Shown here in pieces: positions 7,144 through 14,692 of a stretch of 16,453 bases of DNA (positions are counted from its first letter, which is position 1; every line of letters starts with the position of its first letter). The notes beneath the pieces were generated by a model. That model did no database searches and was not told where the DNA came from. It saw nothing but the letters and a program-made list of their open reading frames with translations. Both the position numbers and the translations under genes were made by a program. Origin of the DNA: an uncultured Faecalibacterium sp. (lineage in GTDB: Bacteria; Bacillota; Clostridia; Oscillospirales; Ruminococcaceae). The stretch lies in assembly GCA_934526125.1 (NCBI GenBank), contig CAKSZU010000045.1, positions 1 to 16,453 of the forward strand, read 5' to 3'.

Positions 7144-8130
7144 TTACCGGTTCAGCCGGATGGTCAGATACGGATCCGGGAGCTTGAGTTCGTCGGCCAG
7201 ATCGGCCTCCGACTCATATTTGTCCGCTGCCATCCCCACCACCACGCTGCACACATCAAAGCGGCCCGTGGGCGAGAGGGCGGTGATCTTGGCTTCCCCA
7301 TCCGCCACGGCCGTGACCACGCCGTTGACATCCACCGTGGCCACGCCGGGATTGCTGCTGACCCAGGTGATGGGAACACTGCCGCCGCTTTCCACGGCCA
7401 CCGTGGCCGAGAGCTTTTCCTGCGCACCGGCCGTGCGCAGCAGCAGGTCATTCTTGTTCAGGGTCACCTTCCCGATCTCCGAAGTCACGGTCACGCTGCA
7501 CCGCAGAGCCTGTCCGTTGGAGACCAGCGCCGTGATGGTGGCGCTGCCCGGCTTCTGCGCCGTCACAAGGCCCTTGTCGCTGACCGCGGCGACCTCGGGG
7601 TCGCTGCTCATCCACTGATAGACATAGAGGAGCGAGCGGTCGCTGTTGGTCAGGCTGAGCTGATGGGTCGGGTTCTGGTCATCGTATTTCTGCACAAGGC
7701 TCAGGGACGTGATGTCCAGGGCAGGCTTTTTGACCTGGTCTGCTTCGCTCTGGCGGGTGACCGTGACCTTGCAGGCCGCCCGACTGCCCCGGTCCGAGAT
7801 GGCGGTGATGATGGCCGTGCCCGCACTGCGCCCGGTGACTTTGCCGTCGCCGTCCACGGTGGCCACGTTGGAATTGCTGCTCATCCAGACGATGAAGTAG
7901 TAGTCGCTCTGTCCGCTGGGGTACAGGTACCCTTTGGGGCGGGGATCATCGTCGGTGATCTCCAGCTCCATCTCGGTCATCTCCAGCTCCAGCCGGGAGC
8001 TGTTCCGGTTGGTCAGGCTGCTGCGCAGGCTGCCGGAAGACGCCTGCGCGGTCAGCGGAGCCGCCAGAAGAGCCCCGCTCAGGGTCAGCAGGGCCAGAAG
8101 CCGCCCTGCACACCGAAAGATCTGTTTCAT
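7144..8130 (-). CDS. Exported protein with three bacterial Ig-like (Big_2) domains
   Basis: 328-aa predicted extracytoplasmic protein. A signal peptide (MKQIFRCAGRLLALLTLSGALL, cleavage near AQASS) is followed by three Big_2-type repeats. Each ends with the hallmark pattern: WMSSNSNVATVDGDGKVTGRSAGTAIITA, WMSSDPEVAAVSDKGLVTAQKPGSATITA and WVSSNPGVATVDVNGVVTAVADGEAKITA. No LPXTG, SLH or catalytic domain is visible, so it is probably a secreted or membrane-retained binding or structural protein. Upstream in-frame codons exist to 8217, but the ATG at 8128-8130 follows AAGGAGGG (about 12 nt away, slightly long) and gives the signal peptide. It stands alone between a promoter and a region of convergent transcription. 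Substrate unknown. Confidence 0.85.
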   Translation of the reverse strand: MKQIFRCAGRLLALLTLSGALLAAPLTAQASSGSLRSSLTNRNSSRLELEMTEMELEITDDDPRPKGYLYPSGQSDYYFIVWMSSNSNVATVDGDGKVTGRSAGTAIITAISDRGSRAACKVTVTRQSEADQVKKPALDITSLSLVQKYDDQNPTHQLSLTNSDRSLLYVYQWMSSDPEVAAVSDKGLVTAQKPGSATITALVSNGQALRCSVTVTSEIGKVTLNKNDLLLRTAGAQEKLSATVAVESGGSVPITWVSSNPGVATVDVNGVVTAVADGEAKITALSPTGRFDVCSVVVGMAADKYESEADLADELKLPDPYLTIRLNR

Positions 8131-8226
8131 TGGGTCGAACTTCCCTCCTTGTCGCCTCCCGCAGGACGGAAGAATGCCGCCTGTGCCGGGAGGATCTGTG
8201 CGCACGATCTTACTCACTTACGTTTC

Positions 8227-8255
8227 ATTTTACACGCTGGGCAATTTACGGTCAA
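8227..8255 (-). promoter_or_regulatory. Promoter of the Big_2 protein gene
   Basis: On the minus strand TTGACC (8250-8255) and TAAAAT (8227-8232) are separated by 17 bp. The predicted leader is about 90 nt. Confidence 0.65.
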
Positions 8256-8329
8256 GTTTTTCCCCTGAAGTAGCGTATTTTCGCCCCCGATTTTGTGGAG
8301 TGTTCCAGTTTTTCCAAAAATTTTTGTGC

Positions 8330-8366
8330 AAAAAAACACCGCAGTTCCGGTCGGGGAGCTGCGGCG
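8330..8366 (-). terminator. Rho-independent terminator of the rubrerythrin gene
   Basis: In the minus-strand RNA, CGCCGCAG (8359-8366) pairs with CTGCGGTG (8337-8344), one G-U pair, 14-nt loop, then seven Ts. It sits about 12 bp after the rubrerythrin stop codon. Confidence 0.82.
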
Positions 8367-8378
8367 TTCCGTTCAGGA

Positions 8379-8918
8379 TCAATAATTGTGCTTCTTCAGC
8401 TCAAAGTAGCTCTGGGGATGTGCGCAGACCGGGCACTTGAGGGGAGCCGACTTGCCGATATAGGTGTAGCCGCAGTTCCGGCACTGCCAGACCTGCTGCT
8501 CCTCCCGGGCAAAGACCTGATCATTCTTCAGGTTCTCGGCCAGCGCACGGTAGCGCTCCTCATGCTCTTTCTCGATCTGCGCCACCATGGTGAACAGGGC
8601 AGCCAGCTGCGGGAAGCCTTCTTCCTTTGCCTCGGCAGCCATGCGGGGGTACATCTCGGTCCACTCGTCGTGCTCGCCGCCCGCTGCCATTTCCAGGCAG
8701 GTCAGGGTATCGGGCACGGCACCGCCGTGCAGGGCCTTGAACCACATCTTGGCGTGTTCCTTCTCGTTGGCGGCCGTCTCCTCAAAGATGGCGGCCAGCT
8801 GCTCGTAGCCTTCCTTTTTTGCCATGCTGGCGAAGAAGGTGTACTTGTTGCGGGCCTGGCTCTCGCCGGCAAATGCTTCCCACAGGTTCTTCTCGGTCTT
8901 GGTGCCCTTCAGTTCCAT
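8379..8918 (-). CDS. rbr: Rubrerythrin (diiron peroxidase with rubredoxin domain)
   Basis: Rubrerythrin reduces hydrogen peroxide to water in anaerobes, with electrons entering through its FeS4 rubredoxin site. The 179-aa product has the ferritin-like helices with iron-ligand motifs [12 protein letters not shown] (E19), ANEKEH (E52, H55), a second glutamate pair region including IEKEHEERY, and a C-terminal rubredoxin-like CRNCGY...CPVCAHP knuckle pair. Two ATGs are possible: 8924 is only 3 nt after AAGGAG, while 8918 has a 9-nt spacing and gives [12 protein letters not shown], the usual family N-terminus, so I chose 8918. It is monocistronic with its own promoter and terminator. A dyad in the promoter suggests redox-responsive control. 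Confidence 0.95.
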   Translation of the reverse strand: MELKGTKTEKNLWEAFAGESQARNKYTFFASMAKKEGYEQLAAIFEETAANEKEHAKMWFKALHGGAVPDTLTCLEMAAGGEHDEWTEMYPRMAAEAKEEGFPQLAALFTMVAQIEKEHEERYRALAENLKNDQVFAREEQQVWQCRNCGYTYIGKSAPLKCPVCAHPQSYFELKKHNY

Positions 8919-9014
8919 ATCCATGCTCTCCTTATTGATGGGTGTGTTCTATCGTTCCGCCGCCGGTGACCGCCGGGGCGTCTGTTCAAAAGGGGGAGTT
9001 CTTTCCATGGCTGT

Positions 9015-9043
9015 ATTATACCAGAATTTCTGGTCTAAATCAA
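9015..9043 (-). promoter_or_regulatory. Rubrerythrin promoter
   Basis: On the minus strand TTGATT (9038-9043), 17 bp and a perfect TATAAT (9015-9020). The predicted leader is about 90 nt. Confidence 0.75.
9020..9034. promoter_or_regulatory. Dyad filling the rubrerythrin promoter spacer, candidate operator
   Basis: ACCAGAATTTCTGGT is a perfect 15-bp dyad (7-nt arms) sitting between the -35 and -10 boxes and touching the -10. Its position is classic for a repressor site. It does not match the PerR consensus. A separate AT-rich inverted pair, GAATAATTC (9044-9052) and GAATTATTC (9066-9074), lies just upstream of the -35; TAAGAATTATTCTCA there partly resembles a PerR box. The same pair could instead act as a weak terminator for the gene ending at 9075. 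Confidence 0.45.
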
Positions 9044-9074
9044 GAATAATTCCTGTTTATTTTAAGAATTATTC

Positions 9075-11708
9075 TCAGTTATGCTGTTTCAGGGCGCAGA
9101 TGGCGATGCTCAGGGCGCTCCAGGCGGCCTGATACATCAGCACAGCCGCCACCGACAGTGTGCCGATGCTGCCGGCATAGGTCAGCAGGGCACCGATGGC
9201 CACCGAGAACCAGACCGAGACCAGCTGCACGGTGGTGGCGCTGGTCTCCGCATTCTGGGCCTGCTCCGCCGCCCGCAGGCCGCCGATCAGGCTGGCAAAA
9301 CCCTTGTCGTGGAGCATGCAGCAGGGGACGTTCTCCTCCGGCTGGGCCGGGGTCAGGGCGTCGCACTGCTCCTGATCCAGCAGGGTGATCATCCCTTCGG
9401 GCAGGTGGTAGGCTTCGGTGATGTGGCGGGCCGTCAGGCTGGGGTCCTCGCAGGTGACCAGCAGCCGGATGTTCTCCCGCTGAAGCACTTCCAGCCCGCG
9501 GGCCGCGTTCCGGCCGCCGGTGTAGTGCAGCACGAACATGGCATGCAGGCTGCCCGAGACCGCCAGATACAGGATCTGCAGCGAACCGTTCTTGGAGTGC
9601 TGGTCCTCGTACTCCTGCTCAGGCAGGGGCACACCCTCCCGCTCCATGTACAGCCGGTTGCCGATGAGGATCCGGTTGTTGTCGCACCAGGCTGCAAAAC
9701 CCAGCCCGTGATGAACTTCCAGATCCTTGACCGGGTAGAGGATGTCGGTGCGGTCCTCGATGATCTGCCGGAACAGCCCCCGCAGGGTGTCGCAGCTGTA
9801 ATTCAGGATGCTGGCGGCGTAGAGGATGGCGCGGTCGATGCGGCCGCCCTTGAAGATCCGGATATCCTCCAGATTCACGCTGTCCGCCGGGAACAGCTCG
9901 TCGGCGTCCACCTGCACGGTGTCCACGCCGCCCAGCTCCTCAATGGCTGCCCAGCCGGGCACCACGGCACCGGCCGCAGCCGCCGTCCGCTGCAGCCGCA
10001 GGGAGGCGATGCCCGCCACCAGCGTGGAGGACAGGGGGGAGCCCATGCAGAGCATGGCCGCCAGTGCAGCGCCCATGCCGTTGATCCCGCCGCCGAACAG
10101 CAGGAACACCAGCCCGCTGAGGATGCCTGCCCCCAGCAGGATGCAGGCCGTCTTGTGGGCCCGGCGCTCGCTGGCCCGCTCGCCGAGGCTCTGCTCCACC
10201 AGACTCTCGTCCCACTGGACGGGGCGGCTCAGCAGGACCCAGGGGTCTTTCTGGTCCAGGCTCCGGGCAAGCACCCGGATCAGGTCCTTATCCCGCACCC
10301 GGAACGCGCCCTGCAGGCCGTCGGGCGATGCCGTGGCCAGCGCATAGCCTTTCTGTACGGCGCTCAGCAGCAGCCTGCTGCCCAGCAGCGCCAGGAACAG
10401 TCCCAATGCCGCCACGCCGGACAGCAGGGTCCAGCTGGACGTCTGGTAGCTCTTTGCATTGATCAGGGCCACGGCCGCCTGCACAAGGGCACCGCAGGCT
10501 GCCAGGGCCGGCATGGTGTCCGAACTGGGCCGCTCCCGGATCCCCTTCAGGCCGTCCCGCAAGACGGGCCAGCCCACGGCCAGCGCCGCGGCAAGGAACA
10601 GCAGGTTGGCGGCATAGAAGGCCGCCGGGGCCACCACCGGGTCCAGCGAGGCCACGGGGGCCAGCAGCCCCTCGGCCACAAAGCCGAAATGGAGCAGCAC
10701 CACGGCAAGGATGCCGCTGAGAACGCACCGCAGCGTCAGCTCCGCATTCATCCGGCGGAGCTTGTCCCCCACCGGTTCGGGCTGTTCCGGCTCTTCTTCT
10801 GCGGCTTCCGGCTGCGGGGTTTCCTCTGCCGGAGCATCTGTGGGCCGGGCCGTCTCCGGGGCAGCGGGTTCCTCTGCTTTTGCAGTCTCCGGCTGCGCAG
10901 CGTCGTCCTGTTCCGGATCCACCAGCGGCAGGCTCATGCTGTCGTCCCTGTCCGGGGCCTCGGTGCGGGCCGGGGCCTGCAGGGGTTCTTCATCGTCCCC
11001 CTTGCCGAAGAAGCGGAACGCCGGTTCTGCTTCCGGGGCAGTGGGCTCCGCTTTCGTCTCCGGCTCCGGCTGGGCGGCAGGCTGGGCCTGCTTCACCGAC
11101 TGATCTTCTGCAAACACCATGGGGATGGCCGGGCCTTCCGGCTCTTCCAGCGGGGCAGGTTCCTCCTGCTCCACTGCCAGCACCTCCTGCGGGGCATTCT
11201 GCACTTCTTCCACGGGGACAGGCTTCGGGGTGCCGTAGAGCATGGCTTTCAGCTCTGCCATCTCGGCATCCTCCTGCTGCTCCTGCGGGAGCGGCGGCTC
11301 CCGGCGGCGGGGCGGTTCCGGCTGCCTTTCCGGCACGGACGGGGCCGGAGCCGGTTCCTGCGGAGCCGCAGGGGCAGCGGGCTTCACCGGCTCGACGTCC
11401 TCCAGCTCTCCGGGTTCCAGCGCCAGTTCCAGCCCTGCATCCGACTCTTCCTCCTGCCCCAGCACGATCTCGCCGGTCGGGGGCAGCTCGGTGGGAGCAG
11501 CGGGAGCCTCTTCGGACGCTGCTGCCTTTTCGCGGTGGAAAAGGCGGCCCAGGCTGCCCCGGGTCTCTTTCTTTTCCTCTTCCTGACGGCGCTTCATGGC
11601 TTCCGGCACCTGCGCTACGCTGGTGCTGAAAAATGTGCGGAACTTCTCATCCTGTGCATGGATCTCTTCCTGTGTCAGCTCTTTGCTGCGCTTGTCGTCT
11701 CTCGGCAT
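9075..11708 (-). CDS. Degenerate P-type ATPase-like membrane protein with long Pro/Glu/Ala-rich N-terminal region
   Basis: 877 aa. Residues 1-60 are charged (QEEIHAQDEKFRTFF; KRRQEEEKKE) and about 60-315 are low-complexity Pro/Glu/Ala. From M320 about eight hydrophobic segments follow in the P1B-ATPase order, including the GWPVLRDGLKGI...DTMPALAACGAL region. The intramembrane CPC position reads S557-P-L. The phosphorylation loop VDTVxxDKTGTLT reads VDTVQVDADELFP (D601 kept, KTGT lost). The N-domain HP is lost, yet GLGFAAWCDNNRILIGNRLYM keeps the nucleotide-domain pattern. TGDN reads TCED (752-755), and GDGxNDAPAL reads HDKGFASLI near 800. The fold looks retained and the catalysis lost, so ion pumping is unlikely; a regulatory or scaffold role is inference only. 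The ATG at 11706-11708 follows GGAGGG (7 nt); a GTG at 11741 is also open. It lies 39 bp after rlmB, probably in its operon. The frame is intact, so it is not an obvious pseudogene. Confidence 0.8.
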   Translation of the reverse strand: MPRDDKRSKELTQEEIHAQDEKFRTFFSTSVAQVPEAMKRRQEEEKKETRGSLGRLFHREKAAASEEAPAAPTELPPTGEIVLGQEEESDAGLELALEPGELEDVEPVKPAAPAAPQEPAPAPSVPERQPEPPRRREPPLPQEQQEDAEMAELKAMLYGTPKPVPVEEVQNAPQEVLAVEQEEPAPLEEPEGPAIPMVFAEDQSVKQAQPAAQPEPETKAEPTAPEAEPAFRFFGKGDDEEPLQAPARTEAPDRDDSMSLPLVDPEQDDAAQPETAKAEEPAAPETARPTDAPAEETPQPEAAEEEPEQPEPVGDKLRRMNAELTLRCVLSGILAVVLLHFGFVAEGLLAPVASLDPVVAPAAFYAANLLFLAAALAVGWPVLRDGLKGIRERPSSDTMPALAACGALVQAAVALINAKSYQTSSWTLLSGVAALGLFLALLGSRLLLSAVQKGYALATASPDGLQGAFRVRDKDLIRVLARSLDQKDPWVLLSRPVQWDESLVEQSLGERASERRAHKTACILLGAGILSGLVFLLFGGGINGMGAALAAMLCMGSPLSSTLVAGIASLRLQRTAAAAGAVVPGWAAIEELGGVDTVQVDADELFPADSVNLEDIRIFKGGRIDRAILYAASILNYSCDTLRGLFRQIIEDRTDILYPVKDLEVHHGLGFAAWCDNNRILIGNRLYMEREGVPLPEQEYEDQHSKNGSLQILYLAVSGSLHAMFVLHYTGGRNAARGLEVLQRENIRLLVTCEDPSLTARHITEAYHLPEGMITLLDQEQCDALTPAQPEENVPCCMLHDKGFASLIGGLRAAEQAQNAETSATTVQLVSVWFSVAIGALLTYAGSIGTLSVAAVLMYQAAWSALSIAICALKQHN

Positions 11709-11747
11709 CCTTGTCCCTCCCTGTATTGTCTGCAGCGGCACCGCTGC

Positions 11748-12548
11748 TTACTGTGCGGCGCGCTGGCTCTGGATCTCGTACAGAATGATGCCTGCCGCCA
11801 CTGAGACATTGAAGCTGTCCACCCCGGTGCCCTGGGCGGCCATATCCAGCCGCACCACACCGTCGCAGAGCTTTTTCACCAGCTGGGAGACCCCGCTGCC
11901 CTCACTGCCCAGAACCAGGGCAATGGGGCCGGTGAGGTTGTTCTTCCGCAGGGGCACACCGTCCATATCGGCGCAGTAGACAAAGACGCCCTGCTCCTTC
12001 AGGCGGCGGATGGTCTCACCGATGTTGGCCACCCGGGCCACCGGCAGCCGCTCTGCCGCGCCTGCGCTGGACTTGATGACCGTGGGGGTCACGGACGCGC
12101 CGCCCCGCTTGGGGATGACGATGCCGTGGGCACCGCACAGCAGGGCGCTGCGCATGACAGCGCCCAGATTGTGGGGGTCCTCAATGCCGTCGCTGAGTAC
12201 CAGGAAGGGGGGCTCGCCCTTTTCCTTTGCGGCCGCCAGCAGGTCCTCCACCGTCACATACTCGATCTCGCTGGCAAAGGCCGCCACGCCCTGGTGGCTC
12301 TCGGTGCCGGTCATCAGGCGGAGCTTGTTGGGATGCACCCGCTTCACCGTGGCACCGGCTTCCTTGGCCATGGCCGTGTAGTAGGCCGCCACCGCCGGAG
12401 CCATGCCCTCGGCGATGAGTACCGTGTCCACGCCGGAGCCGCTCTTCAGCAGTTCGGTCACCGGATTCTTTCCGTAGACCAGGCTTTCGTTCTTCGGCTG
12501 CTCCTCCGCAGTACGGCGGGGGCGGCGGGGCATTTTCTGTTCGTCCAT
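11748..12548 (-). CDS. rlmB: 23S rRNA (guanosine-2'-O-)-methyltransferase RlmB-like, SpoU family
   Basis: SPOUT-fold enzyme that transfers a methyl group from S-adenosylmethionine to a ribose 2'-OH; RlmB methylates G2251 of 23S rRNA in the peptidyltransferase P-loop. The 266-aa product has a basic N-terminal tail (MPRRPRR), the substrate-binding domain beginning LVYGKNPVTELL, then SpoU motif 1 (DGIEDPHNLGAVMRSA), motif 2 (ALVLGSEGSGVSQLV) and motif 3 (DSFNVSVAAGIILYE), which form the trefoil-knot SAM site. The ATG at 12546-12548 is 8 nt after AAGGAG. It is first of a pair with the P-type ATPase-like gene. TrmH-type tRNA methyltransferases share the motifs, but the N-terminal domain and length favour RlmB/YacO. 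Confidence 0.93.
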   Translation of the reverse strand: MDEQKMPRRPRRTAEEQPKNESLVYGKNPVTELLKSGSGVDTVLIAEGMAPAVAAYYTAMAKEAGATVKRVHPNKLRLMTGTESHQGVAAFASEIEYVTVEDLLAAAKEKGEPPFLVLSDGIEDPHNLGAVMRSALLCGAHGIVIPKRGGASVTPTVIKSSAGAAERLPVARVANIGETIRRLKEQGVFVYCADMDGVPLRKNNLTGPIALVLGSEGSGVSQLVKKLCDGVVRLDMAAQGTGVDSFNVSVAAGIILYEIQSQRAAQ

Positions 12549-12652
12549 TGTGTGTTCTCCTTCCGTTCTATGGCAAGGCGCAGTCCGGCTGGCCGCGCCG
12601 GGATCTCGTTTTTCTCCCCGATTCCGGAGATTTCGACATCAATACATTATAA

Positions 12653-12681
12653 AGTATAGCATAACCCATCCTTCTCCGCAA
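12653..12681 (-). promoter_or_regulatory. Promoter of rlmB and the P-type ATPase-like gene
   Basis: On the minus strand TTGCGG (12676-12681), 17 bp and TATACT (12653-12658) with an extended TGC before the -10. The predicted leader is about 100 nt. Confidence 0.55.
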
Positions 12682-13001
12682 TGTTTGCCAGAGGCAAAAG
12701 TTTTCCACAAAATCGGTTCTATACATTCGGTAAACCGGCCCGGATTTTTCCACATGTTGAAAATGCGGTGGAAAATGTTCAAAAATCAAGCTTTGACGCC
12801 CACTTTCCGGGTGGAATTCCACAATTTCCACAAGGTTTTCCACGGTGCTGTTCCGACAGGGTGCGGCACCGCCGTACTTTTTGTAAAATTCAAGTCGGAA
12901 AACTGACGGTTTTTTACAGGCGCTCCGGTCGGATTTTGCCACAATCTCCAATGTCAGATTGCCCAATGTGAAATTCTGTGGAAAACGTCTCCCGATCAGC
13001 C

Positions 13002-13030
13002 TTGATTTTATGCTGCAATTGGGGTATACT
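13002..13030 (+). promoter_or_regulatory. Promoter of fba
   Basis: TTGATT (13002-13007), 17-bp spacer, TATACT (13025-13030). It gives a leader of about 75 nt. The nearest DnaA-box-like nonamer ends 17 bp upstream of the -35. Confidence 0.7.
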
Positions 13031-13112
13031 AACCTTGCAAGTTCGTTAAAGGATGCACAATGTTGTACCCGCAGCGACGTTTCGCCCCAATGATAATGTG
13101 GAGGTAATGAAT

Positions 13113-13976
13113 ATGTTGGTAAATGCAACCGAAATGCTGATCAAGGCACGTGATGGCCACTACGGTGTGCCCCAGTTCAACATCAACAATCTGGAGTGGA
13201 CCAAGGCAGTCCTGACTGCCTGCGAAGAGATGAAGAGTCCGGTCATCCTGGGTGTCTCCGAGGGTGCCGGCAAGTACATGACCGGCTTCAAGACCGTCGC
13301 CGCCATGGTCAGCGCCATGGTCGACTCCATGGGCATCACCGTTCCCGTTGCCCTGCATCTGGACCACGGCACCTACGAGGGCTGCAAGGCCTGCGTGGAG
13401 GCCGGTTTCTCTTCCATCATGTTCGACGGCAGCCACTACTCCATCGAGGAGAACGTGGAAAAGACCAAGGAGCTGGTGGCTCTGGCACACTCCAAGGGCC
13501 TGAGCATCGAGGCTGAGGTCGGTTCCATCGGCGGCGTCGAGGACGGCGTTGTGGGCGCAGGCGAGATCGCTGATCCCGAGGAGTGCGCAAAGATCACCGC
13601 TCTGGGCATTGACTTCCTGGCTGCCGGCATCGGCAACATCCACGGTGTCTACCCCGCCAACTGGAAGGGCTTGGACTTCGAGGCTCTGGACCGCATCCAC
13701 AAGGCAACCAACAACATTCCTCTGGTCCTGCACGGCGGCACCGGCATCCCCGATGAAATGATTGCCAAGGCCATCAGCCTGGGCGTCTCCAAGATCAACA
13801 TCAACACCGAGTGCCAGCTGGTCTTTGCTGAGGCCACCCGTAAGTACATCGAGGCCGGCAAAGATCAGCAGGGCAAGGGCTTCGACCCCCGCAAGCTGCT
13901 GGCTCCCGGCGCTCAGGCCATCATCGACAAGTGCAAAGAGAAGATCGAGCTGTTCGGCTGCGCCGGCAAGGGCTAA
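13113..13976 (+). CDS. fba: Class II fructose-1,6-bisphosphate aldolase
   Basis: Zinc-dependent aldolase that splits fructose-1,6-bisphosphate into dihydroxyacetone phosphate and glyceraldehyde-3-phosphate in glycolysis. The 287-aa product has the HLDHG motif with catalytic D84 and zinc ligand H85, further zinc histidines H177 (GNIHGVY) and H207 (VLHGGTG), the GSIGG loop, and the SKININTE phosphate-binding segment. GGAGG at 13100-13104 is 8 nt before the ATG at 13113; the in-frame ATG at 13107 is only 2 nt away, so I start at 13113 (MLVNATEML). It is monocistronic with a strong promoter and terminator, and its codon use looks like that of a highly expressed gene. Tagatose-bisphosphate aldolase is a close relative; sequence alone slightly favours Fba. 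Confidence 0.95.
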   Translation: MLVNATEMLIKARDGHYGVPQFNINNLEWTKAVLTACEEMKSPVILGVSEGAGKYMTGFKTVAAMVSAMVDSMGITVPVALHLDHGTYEGCKACVEAGFSSIMFDGSHYSIEENVEKTKELVALAHSKGLSIEAEVGSIGGVEDGVVGAGEIADPEECAKITALGIDFLAAGIGNIHGVYPANWKGLDFEALDRIHKATNNIPLVLHGGTGIPDEMIAKAISLGVSKININTECQLVFAEATRKYIEAGKDQQGKGFDPRKLLAPGAQAIIDKCKEKIELFGCAGKG

Positions 13977-14003
13977 ATCCTCTCGTTCCACCAAAGAACA
14001 ATC

Positions 14004-14050
14004 AAGCGGCCCCGCAACGTTGGAACTCCAACGCGGCGGGGCCGCTTTTT
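14004..14050 (+). terminator. Strong terminator of fba
   Basis: A 12-bp GC-rich stem, AAGCGGCCCCGC (14004-14015) with GCGGGGCCGCTT (14036-14047), is capped by a second small hairpin GTTGG-AACT-CCAAC and followed by Ts. Confidence 0.9.
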
Positions 14051-14066
14051 ATAGTTTCAATTGCGT

Positions 14067-14597
14067 TTACGGCCAAAGTTTGGCATCCCATAGGATTATA
14101 CTAGTACCGGTTTCTCCAATTGTAAGCACGGGGTCAATTTTAATAAATTCGGCACCAGTAATATCAACTTCAACATTAACCGTTTTCGTCGTCTTTTGCG
14201 TAATTTCCGGTGAAACCTTTACCAATTCATCACCGATATAAATTTTGATTTTTCCATAATCCCAGGAATTTTTTCCTGTGTACTTATATGGGTTTAACTT
14301 GAACGTCAATCGCTTGTATTTTTTCGCAACATAATATTCTACCGGTGATTTATCGATCCACCACCGCAGCACTGAATAATTAGCTCCTTGTGCATAAATG
14401 TTTCCATAGGGGTCTTCCGGAGTAATATTTCCCCATTCGATTTTACCATTCAATGGTTCTAATCTGGAGAGTGGAACCGAACCATCACCAACTACCGCCG
14501 ATGAACTCTCATCACATCCAGTCAGAGCCGTCATTGCACAGGCCACACCCGCAAAGCCCAGCACTTTCAAAAAGCCGCGTCTATCAATTTTTTTCAC
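14067..14597 (-). CDS. Tat-signal lipoprotein with NPCBM-like domain
   Basis: 176-aa predicted lipoprotein. The N-terminus has a twin-arginine motif (DRRGFLK, residues 5-11), a hydrophobic stretch and the lipobox LTGC with C28, so it is probably exported folded and lipid-anchored outside the membrane. The rest (NYSVLRWWIDKSPVEYYVAKKYKRL, IKIYIGDELV, VNVEVDITGAEFIKI) follows the NPCBM carbohydrate-binding beta-sandwich pattern, a weak match by eye. The start is GTG at 14595-14597, 7 nt after GAGGTG; no better ATG exists. It is AT-richer than the adjacent fba, suggesting acquisition. It is divergent from an XRE regulator, with a dyad in its promoter spacer. The ligand is unknown; a sugar is only inferred from the domain. 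Confidence 0.75.
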   Translation of the reverse strand: MKKIDRRGFLKVLGFAGVACAMTALTGCDESSSAVVGDGSVPLSRLEPLNGKIEWGNITPEDPYGNIYAQGANYSVLRWWIDKSPVEYYVAKKYKRLTFKLNPYKYTGKNSWDYGKIKIYIGDELVKVSPEITQKTTKTVNVEVDITGAEFIKIDPVLTIGETGTSIILWDAKLWP

Positions 14598-14630
14598 AAT
14601 GGTTCACCTCATTTATATTTTGTTTCTTCC

Positions 14631-14652
14631 GGGTATCATCTTTAATACCCGC
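14631..14652. promoter_or_regulatory. Inverted repeat in the leader of the Tat lipoprotein gene
   Basis: CGGGTAT and ATACCCG are perfect 7-nt arms around an 8-nt loop in the 5' untranslated region. It could be an mRNA-stabilising hairpin or a protein site; it lacks a T-tract. Confidence 0.35.
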
Positions 14653-14663
14653 TTCCTGACTTT

Positions 14664-14692
14664 AGTATAGATAGTTTTTATCTAAAAGTCAA
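14664..14692 (-). promoter_or_regulatory. Promoter of the Tat lipoprotein gene
   Basis: On the minus strand TTGACT (14687-14692), 17 bp and TATACT (14664-14669). Confidence 0.65.

Larger units (their letters stand above)
12549..13112. other. 564-bp intergenic region with a DnaA-box-like cluster between divergent rlmB and fba
   Basis: No convincing gene. It contains the two divergent promoters and repeated nonamers of the TTTTCCACA type (consensus TTWTNCACA). Exact copies are at 12701-12709 (+), 12746-12754 (+) and 12977-12985 (-). One-mismatch copies are at 12767-12775 (-), 12824-12832 (+) and 12836-12844 (+). The second exact copy is half of an imperfect head-to-head dyad ending at 12763. 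A perfect palindrome GTGGAATTCCAC lies at 12811-12822. dnaA, dnaN and rpmH are not adjacent, so this is more like a chromosomal DnaA-box cluster than oriC. Confidence 0.5.

Noticed and set aside
9081..11804. 907-codon plus-strand open frame antisense to the P-type ATPase-like gene
   Set aside because: His/Gln/Arg/Gly-rich translation with no domain, no good ribosome binding site; it is the GC-rich antisense shadow of the minus-strand gene, whose membrane and P-type patterns are clear.
12701..12985. Chromosomal replication origin
   Set aside because: No dnaA, dnaN or rpmH next to it and no clear AT-rich unwinding element beside the boxes; kept only as a DnaA-box-like cluster.
12568..13128. 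186-codon minus-strand open frame in the rlmB-fba gap
   Set aside because: It covers both divergent promoters and the DnaA-box-like cluster, begins inside fba, and its composition has no domain pattern.
13029..13994. 321-codon minus-strand open frame opposite fba
   Set aside because: Mirror of the strongly coding fba gene; Asp/Gly/Val/His-rich reading with no motif.
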